Source: Alphaproteobacteria bacterium
GTDB taxonomy: Bacteria; Pseudomonadota; Alphaproteobacteria; Micropepsales; Micropepsaceae
NCBI GenBank assembly: GCA_020852655.1
Contig: JADZAI010000028.1
Location: 62,001 to 126,000, forward strand
Reading direction: 5' to 3'
DNA: 64,000 nt
Made by a program: the position numbers and the translations under genes. Below are positions 57,078 to 64,000 of this stretch, piece after piece. The stretch's first letter is position 1; every line of letters starts with the position of its first letter. Under the pieces are notes generated by a model. That model was not told the DNA's origin. It saw only the letters and a program-made list of their open reading frames with translations, and searched no databases.

Positions 57078-57095
57078 CCGCTTTGACGAAAGCGG
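57078..57095 (+). other. short hairpin after comM
   Basis: A 7-bp perfect stem (57078-57084 with 57089-57095) with a GACG loop lies 20 nt after the comM stop. There is no T-run, so termination is unlikely to be efficient. Confidence 0.3.
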
Positions 57096-57135
57096 GGGTA
57101 CGCGGGAGAAGGCCGTCCCCGTTCGAGGATTCGTA

Positions 57136-57819
57136 ATGCGCATTTCGCCTGTCGTTGCCCTGCTGCCCCTGATCGTTCTACCGGCCGTCGCCGCCGACGC
57201 ACCCGGCGCCGCGACGACCAGCGAGGTCCGGATGCTGGATTGCCAGGGACCGTTCGCGACGGACGCGTCGGAAGCGAGCCTGAAGCAGGCGTTCGGCGCC
57301 GAGAATGTTGAGTACAAGACCGTGCCGGGCGCTGAAGGCGTCGAGACGCAGGCGACGGTGATCTATCCGAACGACCCGGCGCGCATGGTGACGGTGTTCT
57401 GGTGGGACGAAGCGGCCCGCACCAAGCCCGCGACGATCCAGGTGCAGGCCGACTATGCGGCCGACCCGGACGGCTCGAACTATTGGAAGACCGACGTGCT
57501 GTGGCAGTCGACCCAAGGCGTGAAGATCGGCAGCTCGGCCGCCGAGGTCGAGGCCCTGAACGGCAAGCCGTTCAAGATGTCCGGCTTCGGCTGGGACTAT
57601 GGCGGCTTTGCGGTCGGCTGGGAAGGCGGCAAGCTCGACACCCCCGAGGGCAGCGCTTGCAGCCTGAGCGTGCGCTTCTCGTCCTCGGTTGAAACGCCGC
57701 CCGACGGCGCCATGGGCGATACAGAACTGATGTCAAATTCCCCGGAAATGCTGGGCGCGAAGCCCCGCGTGACGGAATTCTCCATCGGATATCCCATGGA
57801 AGACACCCCTTCGCGTTAA
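57136..57819 (+). CDS. secreted protein of unknown function
   Basis: I do not recognise this 227-residue protein. It has a Sec signal peptide (hydrophobic residues 5-18, likely cleaved near AVAA|D at 20) and is therefore periplasmic or outside. The mature part has two cysteines (near positions 36 and 177), aromatic-rich segments (TVFWWDE, FGWDYGGFAVGWEGG) and a repeated strand pattern. Proteins of similar layout are annotated as hypothetical in proteobacteria. It stands alone between comM and the hybrid kinase, 78 and 69 nt away. Confidence 0.72.
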   Translation: MRISPVVALLPLIVLPAVAADAPGAATTSEVRMLDCQGPFATDASEASLKQAFGAENVEYKTVPGAEGVETQATVIYPNDPARMVTVFWWDEAARTKPATIQVQADYAADPDGSNYWKTDVLWQSTQGVKIGSSAAEVEALNGKPFKMSGFGWDYGGFAVGWEGGKLDTPEGSACSLSVRFSSSVETPPDGAMGDTELMSNSPEMLGAKPRVTEFSIGYPMEDTPSR

Positions 57820-57888
57820 CGGATTCCTAGGCCCGCCGGACCGAAAATACAGGTTGTTCGACACCCGTCGTGTGACCGGCCTTTCTGT

Positions 57889-60162
57889 ATGAATCTCTAC
57901 CGCCTGGCGGCGCTGATTTTCGGCCTGGCAGCAAGCGCCATCGCGGCGGTCTTGCTTGCGGCACGATTCATCCGCCACGAATCCCTGTCGGCCGATCCCG
58001 TTCTGGCCGGCGCCCTTGGCGCGGCGGGGATCGGCGCTGTGGTCGTCGCGCTCAGCCTGGCGGCGGCGCGTCACAAGGCGCAGGACGAACAGAATGCAGG
58101 CCTGAAGCGCTTCGCCGACGTGCAGAAGCGCACCGTCGAGCGGCTACAGCTCCTCATCTCCGAGCTCAAGGAGAACGAACAGCGCTACAAGGGCCTCGTC
58201 GACGCGCAGGGCGACGCGATCCTGCGCAAATGGCCGGATGGGCGGCTCACCTTCGTCAATGACGCGTTCTGTGCCCTGTTCGGGGTCTCGCGCGAAGCGA
58301 TCCTGGGCAAAGCGTTCACGCCACAATTCCATCCCGAAGACCCGCCGCCGCTGCTGCACAACTATGCCGAAAGCGGCGACCGCCCGCGTCTGCGCTACGA
58401 CCAGCGGGTCAAGACCGCCAAGGGCTGGCGCTGGTACGCGTGGGAGGACTACCCCATCCGCGGCGAAGGTGGCCAACTGAGCGAGATCCAGTCGGTCGGG
58501 CGCGATATCACGGAGCGCAAGGAAGTGGAGCGCGCGGTGCGCGCGGCCCGCGACCGCGCCGAACAGATGAGCAAGGCGAAGTCGCTGTTCCTGGCGACAA
58601 TGAGCCACGAGATCCGGACGCCCATGAACGGCGTCATCGGCATGGCCGGGCTGCTGCTCGACACCAAGCTGACGCCTGACCAGCGCGCCTACGCGATCGC
58701 GGTGAAGCAATCCGGCGAGCAGCTCGTCGAACTGATCAACGACATCCTGGACTTCTCGAAGATCGAGGCCGGCGGCCTGGTGCTGTCGCGCGACGGCTTC
58801 GGCCTGCGCTGGATGGTCGACCAGGTGACCGAGCTGCTGTCGACCCGCGCCTACCAGAAGAACATCGATATAGCGGCCTGCGTTGCGAGCGACGTGCCGG
58901 ATGCCCTGCTGGGTGACGAGCAGCGACTGCGGCAGGTGCTGCTGAACCTTGCCGGCAATGCAATCAAGTTCACCGAGACAGGCGGCGTCACGATTCGCGT
59001 CAGCCGCGTGCCGGGCGGGCCGGATGCCAGTGGCCGCGGGCTGCTGAAGCTGCGCTTCGAGATCGCGGACACTGGCATCGGCATTCCCGAGGACGCCAAG
59101 GACCGCATCTTCGGGCATTTCGAACAGGCCGATTCCACACATAGCCGCAAGTTCGGCGGCACCGGCCTCGGCCTCGCCATCTCCAAGAAGATCGTCGAGA
59201 CGATGGGCGGCGAGATCGGCGTCGAGTCCGCCTGCGGGTCGGGCAGTACATTCTGGTTCACGGTCGCCTTTGCGCCGAACCGCCTGGCCGATCCACCGGC
59301 CCCGCCGCCGGACATGTCGCGCAAGCGCATCGCGGTCATCAGTCCGTCGGCGATCCTGCGCGAGACGATGGTGACGCGCCTGAACGAAGGCGGCGCGATG
59401 GCGTCGGGCTATGCGACGGTGGCGGAGGCGACGATCTCGCTGATGGCAAGCCGTACCGATGCGGTGCTCATCGACATCGAGCTGCCTGAGGGCTCGGCCG
59501 AAGCGCATATCGCCGCGATGCGCGCCTGGCTGCCAGACGAGGCGCAGATGGTCGCCCTGCTGCCGCCGACGCAGCGCGGGCGCATTCCGGACCTGCGCGC
59601 CTCCGGCGCCAGCGGCTATCACATCACGCCGATCCGCCATGGCTGGCTGGAGCGCCGCCTCGCGGCCAGCTTCGCGGGCCACGACCTCGACAGCGGCAAG
59701 GTCCGGCCGACGCCGGTGCGACCGCCAGCATCGGCGAAGGATCAGGATACGCATGGCGACGGCATCCATATCCTCGTCGCCGAGGATAACGAGATCAACA
59801 CGCTGCTGACCGTGTCGTTGATCAAGCGCATGGGCCACAATGTCGACTCGACGCGCGACGGCGCGGAGGCGCTGGCGGCGCTGGAGTCGAAGCCGGACTA
59901 CGACCTGATTCTCATGGACGTGCATATGCCGGGCGTCGACGGCATCGAAGCGACGCGCCGCGTGCGCGAGGCCGAGAAGACGCGCGCCTTCGGCGGCCGG
60001 CCGCGCGTGCCGATCATCGCCCTGACGGCGAGCGTGATGGACGAGGATCGCCAGAACTGCCTCGCGGCCGGGATGGACGACTTCCTGACCAAGCCGCTGG
60101 ACCCGAATTCGCTGACCGCCGCGATCGCAAAGTGGACGAAGCCGCGCAGCAAGGCGGCTTAG
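57889..60162 (+). CDS. hybrid sensor histidine kinase with two receiver domains
   Basis: A 757-residue signalling protein. Two N-terminal membrane helices (about 5-27 and 42-60) are followed by a PAS domain (about 95-210), HisKA with [14 protein letters not shown] (His240), the ATPase domain ([26 protein letters not shown]) and two receivers. The second receiver is complete: Glu-Asp pair in [11 protein letters not shown], Asp677 and the lysine of FLTKPLD. The first keeps an aspartate (Asp529) but lacks the acidic pair (VISPSA) and the lysine (HITPI), so it is probably a pseudo-receiver. No histidine phosphotransferase is nearby. Its last 4 bases overlap the convergent transporter gene. Confidence 0.93.
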   Translation: MNLYRLAALIFGLAASAIAAVLLAARFIRHESLSADPVLAGALGAAGIGAVVVALSLAAARHKAQDEQNAGLKRFADVQKRTVERLQLLISELKENEQRYKGLVDAQGDAILRKWPDGRLTFVNDAFCALFGVSREAILGKAFTPQFHPEDPPPLLHNYAESGDRPRLRYDQRVKTAKGWRWYAWEDYPIRGEGGQLSEIQSVGRDITERKEVERAVRAARDRAEQMSKAKSLFLATMSHEIRTPMNGVIGMAGLLLDTKLTPDQRAYAIAVKQSGEQLVELINDILDFSKIEAGGLVLSRDGFGLRWMVDQVTELLSTRAYQKNIDIAACVASDVPDALLGDEQRLRQVLLNLAGNAIKFTETGGVTIRVSRVPGGPDASGRGLLKLRFEIADTGIGIPEDAKDRIFGHFEQADSTHSRKFGGTGLGLAISKKIVETMGGEIGVESACGSGSTFWFTVAFAPNRLADPPAPPPDMSRKRIAVISPSAILRETMVTRLNEGGAMASGYATVAEATISLMASRTDAVLIDIELPEGSAEAHIAAMRAWLPDEAQMVALLPPTQRGRIPDLRASGASGYHITPIRHGWLERRLAASFAGHDLDSGKVRPTPVRPPASAKDQDTHGDGIHILVAEDNEINTLLTVSLIKRMGHNVDSTRDGAEALAALESKPDYDLILMDVHMPGVDGIEATRRVREAEKTRAFGGRPRVPIIALTASVMDEDRQNCLAAGMDDFLTKPLDPNSLTAAIAKWTKPRSKAA

Positions 60163-61784
60163 GAAGGCGCCATTGCGCTCTCGCGACGACCGACGCGGAT
60201 CCACTCAAGGATACAGGCAAGGACTGCGACGATCCCCAGGACGGCTGCGAAGCGGAACACGCTGCCGTAGCCATACTGCTCGATTGCTTCTCCGAGCGCG
60301 CCGCGACCGAGCGTTCCGACCAACAGGGTCAACGACGTAAAGACAGCGAATTGCACGGCGCCGTGCAAGCGGCTCGCCAAGCTGGAGAGGTAAGCAACGA
60401 AGGCCGCGCCGGCAAAACCCGCGGCCAGGTTCTCTCCTGTGATGGCGGTCATCAGGCGGGCCATGCGTATGTCGAGGCCACACCAGTCGAAGACGGCGTG
60501 AAGCCCGGTAAAGTTCAACACTGCATCTATCGCCACTGAACCATCGGCAAGATCGGCGAAGAGCAGATTGCTCGCCGAGGCGAGTATCGCGCCCAGCGTG
60601 AGACTGGCCATTCGCCCGAGCTTCAAGAGAGAGAACGCTCCCAGGGCAACGCCCGCGATGGTCATGATGACGCCGAACGTCTTCGACGCGAGCGCAACCT
60701 CGGTGTTGGTGTATTTCATTTCGCCCAGATAGAACGGGAACGCGAACGGCCCCCAGATCGAGTCCGTAATCCGGTAGGTGAGAACCAGGATCAGCACGAG
60801 GATCGCGGCGAAACCCAGCCGTGCCATGAGCTCAACGAAGGGTGAAACGATGCCGGCATAGAGCCGGTCGAAATTGCCCGCCTGTTGTCCGTGCGGGGCG
60901 GCGAAAGGTCGCCGGGCGATCCAAGCCGCGATCCCGCACGGCAGGATTACCGTAGCAATGACAATCCACGGACCCCAGAACGAGGTGAACTCGCCAGCTT
61001 TTGGCGGCGTATCGCTCGTCAACGACGCGACCATGAATTGAATGATCAGCAAGGCCGCCGCTGCCCAAGCAGCAAGAATGACGACGACCACCGTCCGTCG
61101 AATGGCTGGTGTGGTCCGGCGGTCTGTGGCCAGCGCCGCCGCCGTTACCTCTGGCACTTCCGGCTCAGGCGCTACGAGCGAAGCTAGCATCGCGGTAGCC
61201 ATCAAGGCAGCGCCGATCGCGTAGACGCCGTTCCACGGGATCGCATCCGCCAACAGTAGCGCTCCTGCCCCGCCAACCAGCGACGCCGTTCGATAGCCAA
61301 ACTGATAGATCGCCGACATGAGATCTATCGGTGCGGACTCGTCAGCGACCTCGATGCGCCACGCGTCGATGGCCATGTCCTGTGTGGCTGACGCGAAGGC
61401 CGCAACCGCTGCGGCCACGGCAATCAGGCCGAGACTCGTCTGGGGGTCCATTGACGCAATGACAACCAGCGCGGCTGACATCACGATCTGGCAGAGAATC
61501 ATCCAACCGCGGCGGCGGCCGAATCGTTTGAAGCCCGGCGGTGGCGCGTTGACGGCAGGCGACCAAAGAAACTTGAAGGCATACGCAAGGCCGATCCAGG
61601 AGAGGATGCCGATCGTTGCGAGGTCCACCTTCGCGGCGGCAAACCAAGCATTCAGCGTGCCGATAAGCAGGACGTTGGGAAACCCGGCCGCGAACCCGAG
61701 CGCCAGCATCACCGCCGTCTTGCGTCCGCCTAGTACCGTCCGCGCCCGGGAAAGCGCGTTTGTGGAAGCACCTTCGGCAGTCAT
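60159..61784 (-). CDS. AmpG-like major facilitator transporter
   Basis: A 541-residue transporter with about fourteen membrane helices. The start GGRKTAVMLALGFAAGFPNVLLIGTLNAWFAAAKVDLATIGILSW and the loop SPAVNAPPPGFKRFGRRRGWM, then ATQDMAIDAWRIE, match AmpG, the permease that imports GlcNAc-anhydro-muropeptides for cell-wall recycling. The SQD/TQD-type motif is kept. Start at 61784 (MTAEGAST) is chosen over a longer frame that starts at 61865 and has no conservation. It is convergent with the hybrid kinase and divergent from olsB. Confidence 0.88.
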   Translation of the reverse strand: MTAEGASTNALSRARTVLGGRKTAVMLALGFAAGFPNVLLIGTLNAWFAAAKVDLATIGILSWIGLAYAFKFLWSPAVNAPPPGFKRFGRRRGWMILCQIVMSAALVVIASMDPQTSLGLIAVAAAVAAFASATQDMAIDAWRIEVADESAPIDLMSAIYQFGYRTASLVGGAGALLLADAIPWNGVYAIGAALMATAMLASLVAPEPEVPEVTAAALATDRRTTPAIRRTVVVVILAAWAAAALLIIQFMVASLTSDTPPKAGEFTSFWGPWIVIATVILPCGIAAWIARRPFAAPHGQQAGNFDRLYAGIVSPFVELMARLGFAAILVLILVLTYRITDSIWGPFAFPFYLGEMKYTNTEVALASKTFGVIMTIAGVALGAFSLLKLGRMASLTLGAILASASNLLFADLADGSVAIDAVLNFTGLHAVFDWCGLDIRMARLMTAITGENLAAGFAGAAFVAYLSSLASRLHGAVQFAVFTSLTLLVGTLGRGALGEAIEQYGYGSVFRFAAVLGIVAVLACILEWIRVGRRESAMAPS

Positions 61785-61884
61785 CGCTAAGCCCCCAATA
61801 ACAGCCTCGACTCGCTGTTGCCCATGCCGTGCATGATGCGCTGCCGACCGGCAAGCTTGTTGCACCTGCGAAATCCGCTTTGGT

Positions 61885-61913
61885 TTGAACGAATCCGCCC
61901 TTTCGCCTAACCT
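61885..61913 (+). promoter_or_regulatory. candidate promoter of the olsB-like gene
   Basis: TTGAAC at 61885-61890 and TAACCT at 61908-61913 are separated by 17 nt. The predicted transcription start is about 22 nt before the ATG, which has AGAAGG just upstream. It lies in the 157-nt divergent gap between the AmpG-like and olsB-like genes. Confidence 0.4.
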
Positions 61914-61941
61914 TGCGCTTTAGCGACGCGTCAGAGAAGGC

Positions 61942-62793
61942 ATGACAATCGACGCCGCGAGCCCTGAGTTGAATACGCCCGCCCTAGCGCCGGATGTCCT
62001 CGCACGCTCGGGCGCGCTCGAGGCGCGTCTGGCGCGTAACGTCGCGGAGGTCGAAGCGGCCCAGCGGCTGCGCTTCGATGTGTTCTACCGCGAGATGCAT
62101 GCCCAGCCGACGCCCGAGATGGCGGCGAGCGGGCGCGACTTCGATCGCTATGACGCGTTCTGCGACCACCTGCTGGTCTTCGATCACAATGCCGGGTCGG
62201 AGGTCGTCGGCTGCTATCGCCTGTTGCGGCGCGCCGTCGCCGAGCGGAACGGCGGCTTCTACAGCGCGGCGGAATACGACCTCTCGGAGCTGATCGCGCG
62301 ATCGCCGAAGGATGCGAAATTCCTGGAGCTGGGGCGGAGCTGCGTCGCTAAGGCATACCGGTCAAGCCAGGTGATGCAGTTCATGTGGCGCGGGCTGCTC
62401 GCCTATCTGATCCGCAACGACATCGAGCTGATGTTCGGCTGTGCGTCGTTACCCGGCACGGACCCCGGCACGATGAAGCTGGAGCTTTCGTATCTTCATC
62501 ATTTCTGTTCCGTGCCGCCGGAACTCCCGCAGGTCCGCGCGTTGCCCGAACGGTTCGTCGACATGAACCTTGTCCCGAAGGAGGCGCTGAACGGGCAGGA
62601 GGCGCTGCACGAGTTGCCGCCGCTGGTGAAGGGTTATGTCCGTGCCGGCGCTTATATCGGCAACGGCGCGGTGATCGACCACCAGTTCGCGACGACCGAT
62701 GTGTTCATCTATTTCCCGACGGCGCGCCTCGACAAGCGGCTCCGCGCCTTCCTGTCCAAGCACCTGAAGCGCGACGGCCCAACCGCCGCCTAA
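61942..62793 (+). CDS. olsB: OlsB-like ornithine N-acyltransferase (GNAT hemolysin-type fold)
   Basis: A 283-residue acyl-ACP-dependent N-acyltransferase. The family pattern is clear: LEARLARNVAEVEAAQRLRFDVFYREM, then FDRYDAFCDHLLV, VVGCYRLLRR, LELGRSCVAKAYRSSQVMQFMWRGLLAYL and FGCASLPGTDP. OlsB adds a 3-hydroxy fatty acid to ornithine to start ornithine-lipid synthesis, a phosphate-free membrane lipid. The second enzyme, OlsA, is not next to it; the PlsC protein at 21523 is a possible but unproven candidate. The last 4 bases overlap the convergent mtnC gene (CTAA). Confidence 0.85.
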   Translation: MTIDAASPELNTPALAPDVLARSGALEARLARNVAEVEAAQRLRFDVFYREMHAQPTPEMAASGRDFDRYDAFCDHLLVFDHNAGSEVVGCYRLLRRAVAERNGGFYSAAEYDLSELIARSPKDAKFLELGRSCVAKAYRSSQVMQFMWRGLLAYLIRNDIELMFGCASLPGTDPGTMKLELSYLHHFCSVPPELPQVRALPERFVDMNLVPKEALNGQEALHELPPLVKGYVRAGAYIGNGAVIDHQFATTDVFIYFPTARLDKRLRAFLSKHLKRDGPTAA

Positions 62794-63494
62794 CGCTGCG
62801 ACTCGAGCCAGCCGTTCACGACATCGAAGTCGGCTGCGACGACACCCATCGCATCCTCCTGCCGCGCACCGGCCGGCAGGGCGCGGTCGATGCGGATGCT
62901 CGCCATGCCGGCGTTGAGCGCGGCGGCGACTTCACCCGGTGCGTCAGAGAGGAAAAGGACGTCGGCAGGTGGGTGTTCGATCAGGCCCGCGATGGTCGCG
63001 TAGGACTTGGCCTCCAGCTTCGGGCCTGTGCGCGTATCGAAATAACCGCCGAACAGTGGCGTCAGGTCGCCTGCATCGGAATGGCCGTAGAGCAGCTTCT
63101 GCGCTTCGACCGAGCCCGAGGAATAGACGTCGAGGCGATAGCCCTGGGCGTTCCATGCGCGCATCTGCTTCGCCGCGTCGGGATAGACCGGCGAGACGAT
63201 GCGGCCCGACTCATAGCCCTCGCGCCAGATCTTGCCCTGGAGCGTCTTCAGCGGCGTCGCCTTGCGGTCGGCCTTGATCCAGCCCAGCAGCGTGGCGATG
63301 GCCGCGTCGGTCGAGAGGGCGCGGCCTTCGAGCTCGGCGGTTTCGCGCAAGGCGTCCGCGACATCCGGGTCGCCCGCATGCCCGCGCACGAAGGCGTCGA
63401 GCCGTTCGGCCGCGAAGGGGAACAGCACCTCCGCGACGAAGCTGATCGGCGCCGTCGTGCCCTCGATGTCGAGGAGAATCGCCTTGATCGTCAC
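62790..63494 (-). CDS. mtnC: acireductone synthase (enolase-phosphatase E1) MtnC
   Basis: MtnC (234 residues) carries out the enolase and phosphatase steps of the methionine salvage pathway on 2,3-diketo-5-methylthiopentyl-1-phosphate. It is a HAD-fold enzyme: KAILLDIEGTTAPISFVAEVLFPFA holds the nucleophile Asp and the EGTT signature, VYSSGSVEAQKLLYG is motif II and FLSDAPGEVAAALNAGM motif IV. The start is a GTG overlapping the mtnD stop (GTGA), so both are translated together. It supplies acireductone to MtnD. Confidence 0.95.
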   Translation of the reverse strand: MTIKAILLDIEGTTAPISFVAEVLFPFAAERLDAFVRGHAGDPDVADALRETAELEGRALSTDAAIATLLGWIKADRKATPLKTLQGKIWREGYESGRIVSPVYPDAAKQMRAWNAQGYRLDVYSSGSVEAQKLLYGHSDAGDLTPLFGGYFDTRTGPKLEAKSYATIAGLIEHPPADVLFLSDAPGEVAAALNAGMASIRIDRALPAGARQEDAMGVVAADFDVVNGWLESQR

Positions 63495-64000
63495 GCGGCT
63501 TCGCGCGTCTCGGGGTTGACGAATTCCGGGAAGCTCTCGGCGATCTTGTCGCCGGTGAACTTTGCGACCCAGCCTTCGGATGTTGTGAAGAGGCGGATGG
63601 CGCAGAAGAGAGGCCGGTCGCCTGCGTCGAACCAGTGCGTCGTATTCTTCGGTACCGAAATGAGATCGCCGGCCACGCAGACCGTTCGGTACACCTTGCC
63701 GCCGACGCGAAGATAGAAGGCACCCTGCCCTTCGACGAAGAAGCGTACCTCGTCGTCCTCATGGATGTGCTCGGCGAGGAATTTGGCGCGCATCGCAGCG
63801 CGGTCCGGATGGTCCGGCTTCATGCGGACGACGTCGACCGACTGATAGCCATGCGCGGTCGAAAGGCGTGCGACGTCAGCCTTGTAGGCTTCCAGCACGG
63901 CGGCCTGGTCGGCGCCGGCGCCCAGCGGAACGGCGGCATCCCAGCGTTCGAACTGCACGCCGATCTTCGCCAGCTCTTCGGCGATGCGGTCGGGATCGGT
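63491..64000 (-). CDS. mtnD: acireductone dioxygenase MtnD (5' end outside window)
   Basis: MtnD is a cupin-fold metalloenzyme that opens acireductone to the ketoacid precursor of methionine and formate. The metal-binding motif EHIHEDDEVRFFVEG (H-x-H-x4-E) and the later His in NTTHWFDAG are present. An in-frame GTG or ATG near 63958 is not the true start: the frame stays open to the edge and encodes DPDRIAEELAKIGVQFERW, which matches the conserved N-terminal region of the family, so the gene is cut by the window boundary. 170 codons are visible; the full family length is about 180. Confidence 0.93.
   Translation of the reverse strand, partial: TDPDRIAEELAKIGVQFERWDAAVPLGAGADQAAVLEAYKADVARLSTAHGYQSVDVVRMKPDHPDRAAMRAKFLAEHIHEDDEVRFFVEGQGAFYLRVGGKVYRTVCVAGDLISVPKNTTHWFDAGDRPLFCAIRLFTTSEGWVAKFTGDKIAESFPEFVNPETREAA

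Noticed and set aside
1..64000. tRNA, rRNA, CRISPR, insertion sequence or prophage
   Set aside because: I looked for cloverleaf-like arms, regular spaced repeats, transposase motifs and phage structural genes and saw none.

Overview
This window is a stretch of a GC-rich alphaproteobacterial chromosome. The support is direct: a divergent irr / fabA-fabB-fabI locus, a Fur (Mur-like) protein without the usual zinc cysteines, a YlxR-L7Ae fusion between nusA and infB, an ornithine-lipid OlsB acyltransferase, and the gene orders lnt - HTH regulator - metK - trmB - rimP - nusA and tsaB - rimI - fur - plsC - miaB - phoH - ybeY - corC - lnt. I cannot place it below class level with confidence. No tRNA, rRNA, CRISPR array, insertion sequence or prophage was recognised, and no stretch of 300 bases or more lacks a gene.

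Layout. (1) 1-5046: a bidirectional-type terminator, a small secreted protein and a lipoprotein gamma-glutamyltranspeptidase on the minus strand, then mutS divergently. (2) 5047-9252: an accessory islet between mutS and glnD, visibly richer in A/T in its first half. It holds an unknown small protein, a PD-(D/E)XK-like protein, a beta-CASP metallo-beta-lactamase and an unknown protein, the last three linked by 4-nt start/stop overlaps, then an acetyltransferase and a palindromic repeat. (3) 9253-17367: a serine hydrolase, glnD, murJ, an HXXEE membrane protein, trpS and a universal stress protein. (4) 17373-19949: a class III cyclase (minus), an Nfu-type Fe-S protein and a nitroreductase. (5) 19960-30597: a long plus-strand housekeeping run for tRNA modification, ribosome maturation, iron regulation, phospholipid and lipoprotein acylation, and S-adenosylmethionine synthesis. 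(6) 30610-40276: the rimP-nusA-ylxR-infB-rbfA-truB-rpsO-pnp transcription and translation operon, preceded by a structured leader and closed by a UUCG terminator. (7) 40305-47323: the type II fatty acid operon fabA-fabB-Rid-fabI-GST on the minus strand, irr divergent from it, then a rubrerythrin / Fe-S / DUF3501 redox cassette with a clear promoter and a palindromic operator candidate. (8) 47320-53995: a histidine kinase, an LpoA-like lipoprotein, and divergently rsmI-yraN-sirB1-like-gshB-dedA. (9) 54099-64000: a coiled-coil protein, a Crp-like regulator, comM, a secreted protein, a hybrid histidine kinase with a degenerate first receiver, an AmpG-like transporter, olsB, and the methionine-salvage genes mtnC and mtnD. 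mtnD runs off the right edge.

How the parts fit: the window is mostly core genome, tightly packed with many ATGA/GTGA overlaps and several convergent genes that share a stop-codon tetranucleotide. The least explained parts are the mutS-glnD islet, the structured leader before rimP, the Irr-adjacent rubrerythrin/Fe-S/DUF3501 cassette with its palindrome, and the non-canonical members of the fatty acid operon (a Rid protein lacking the catalytic arginine and a translationally coupled glutathione transferase).
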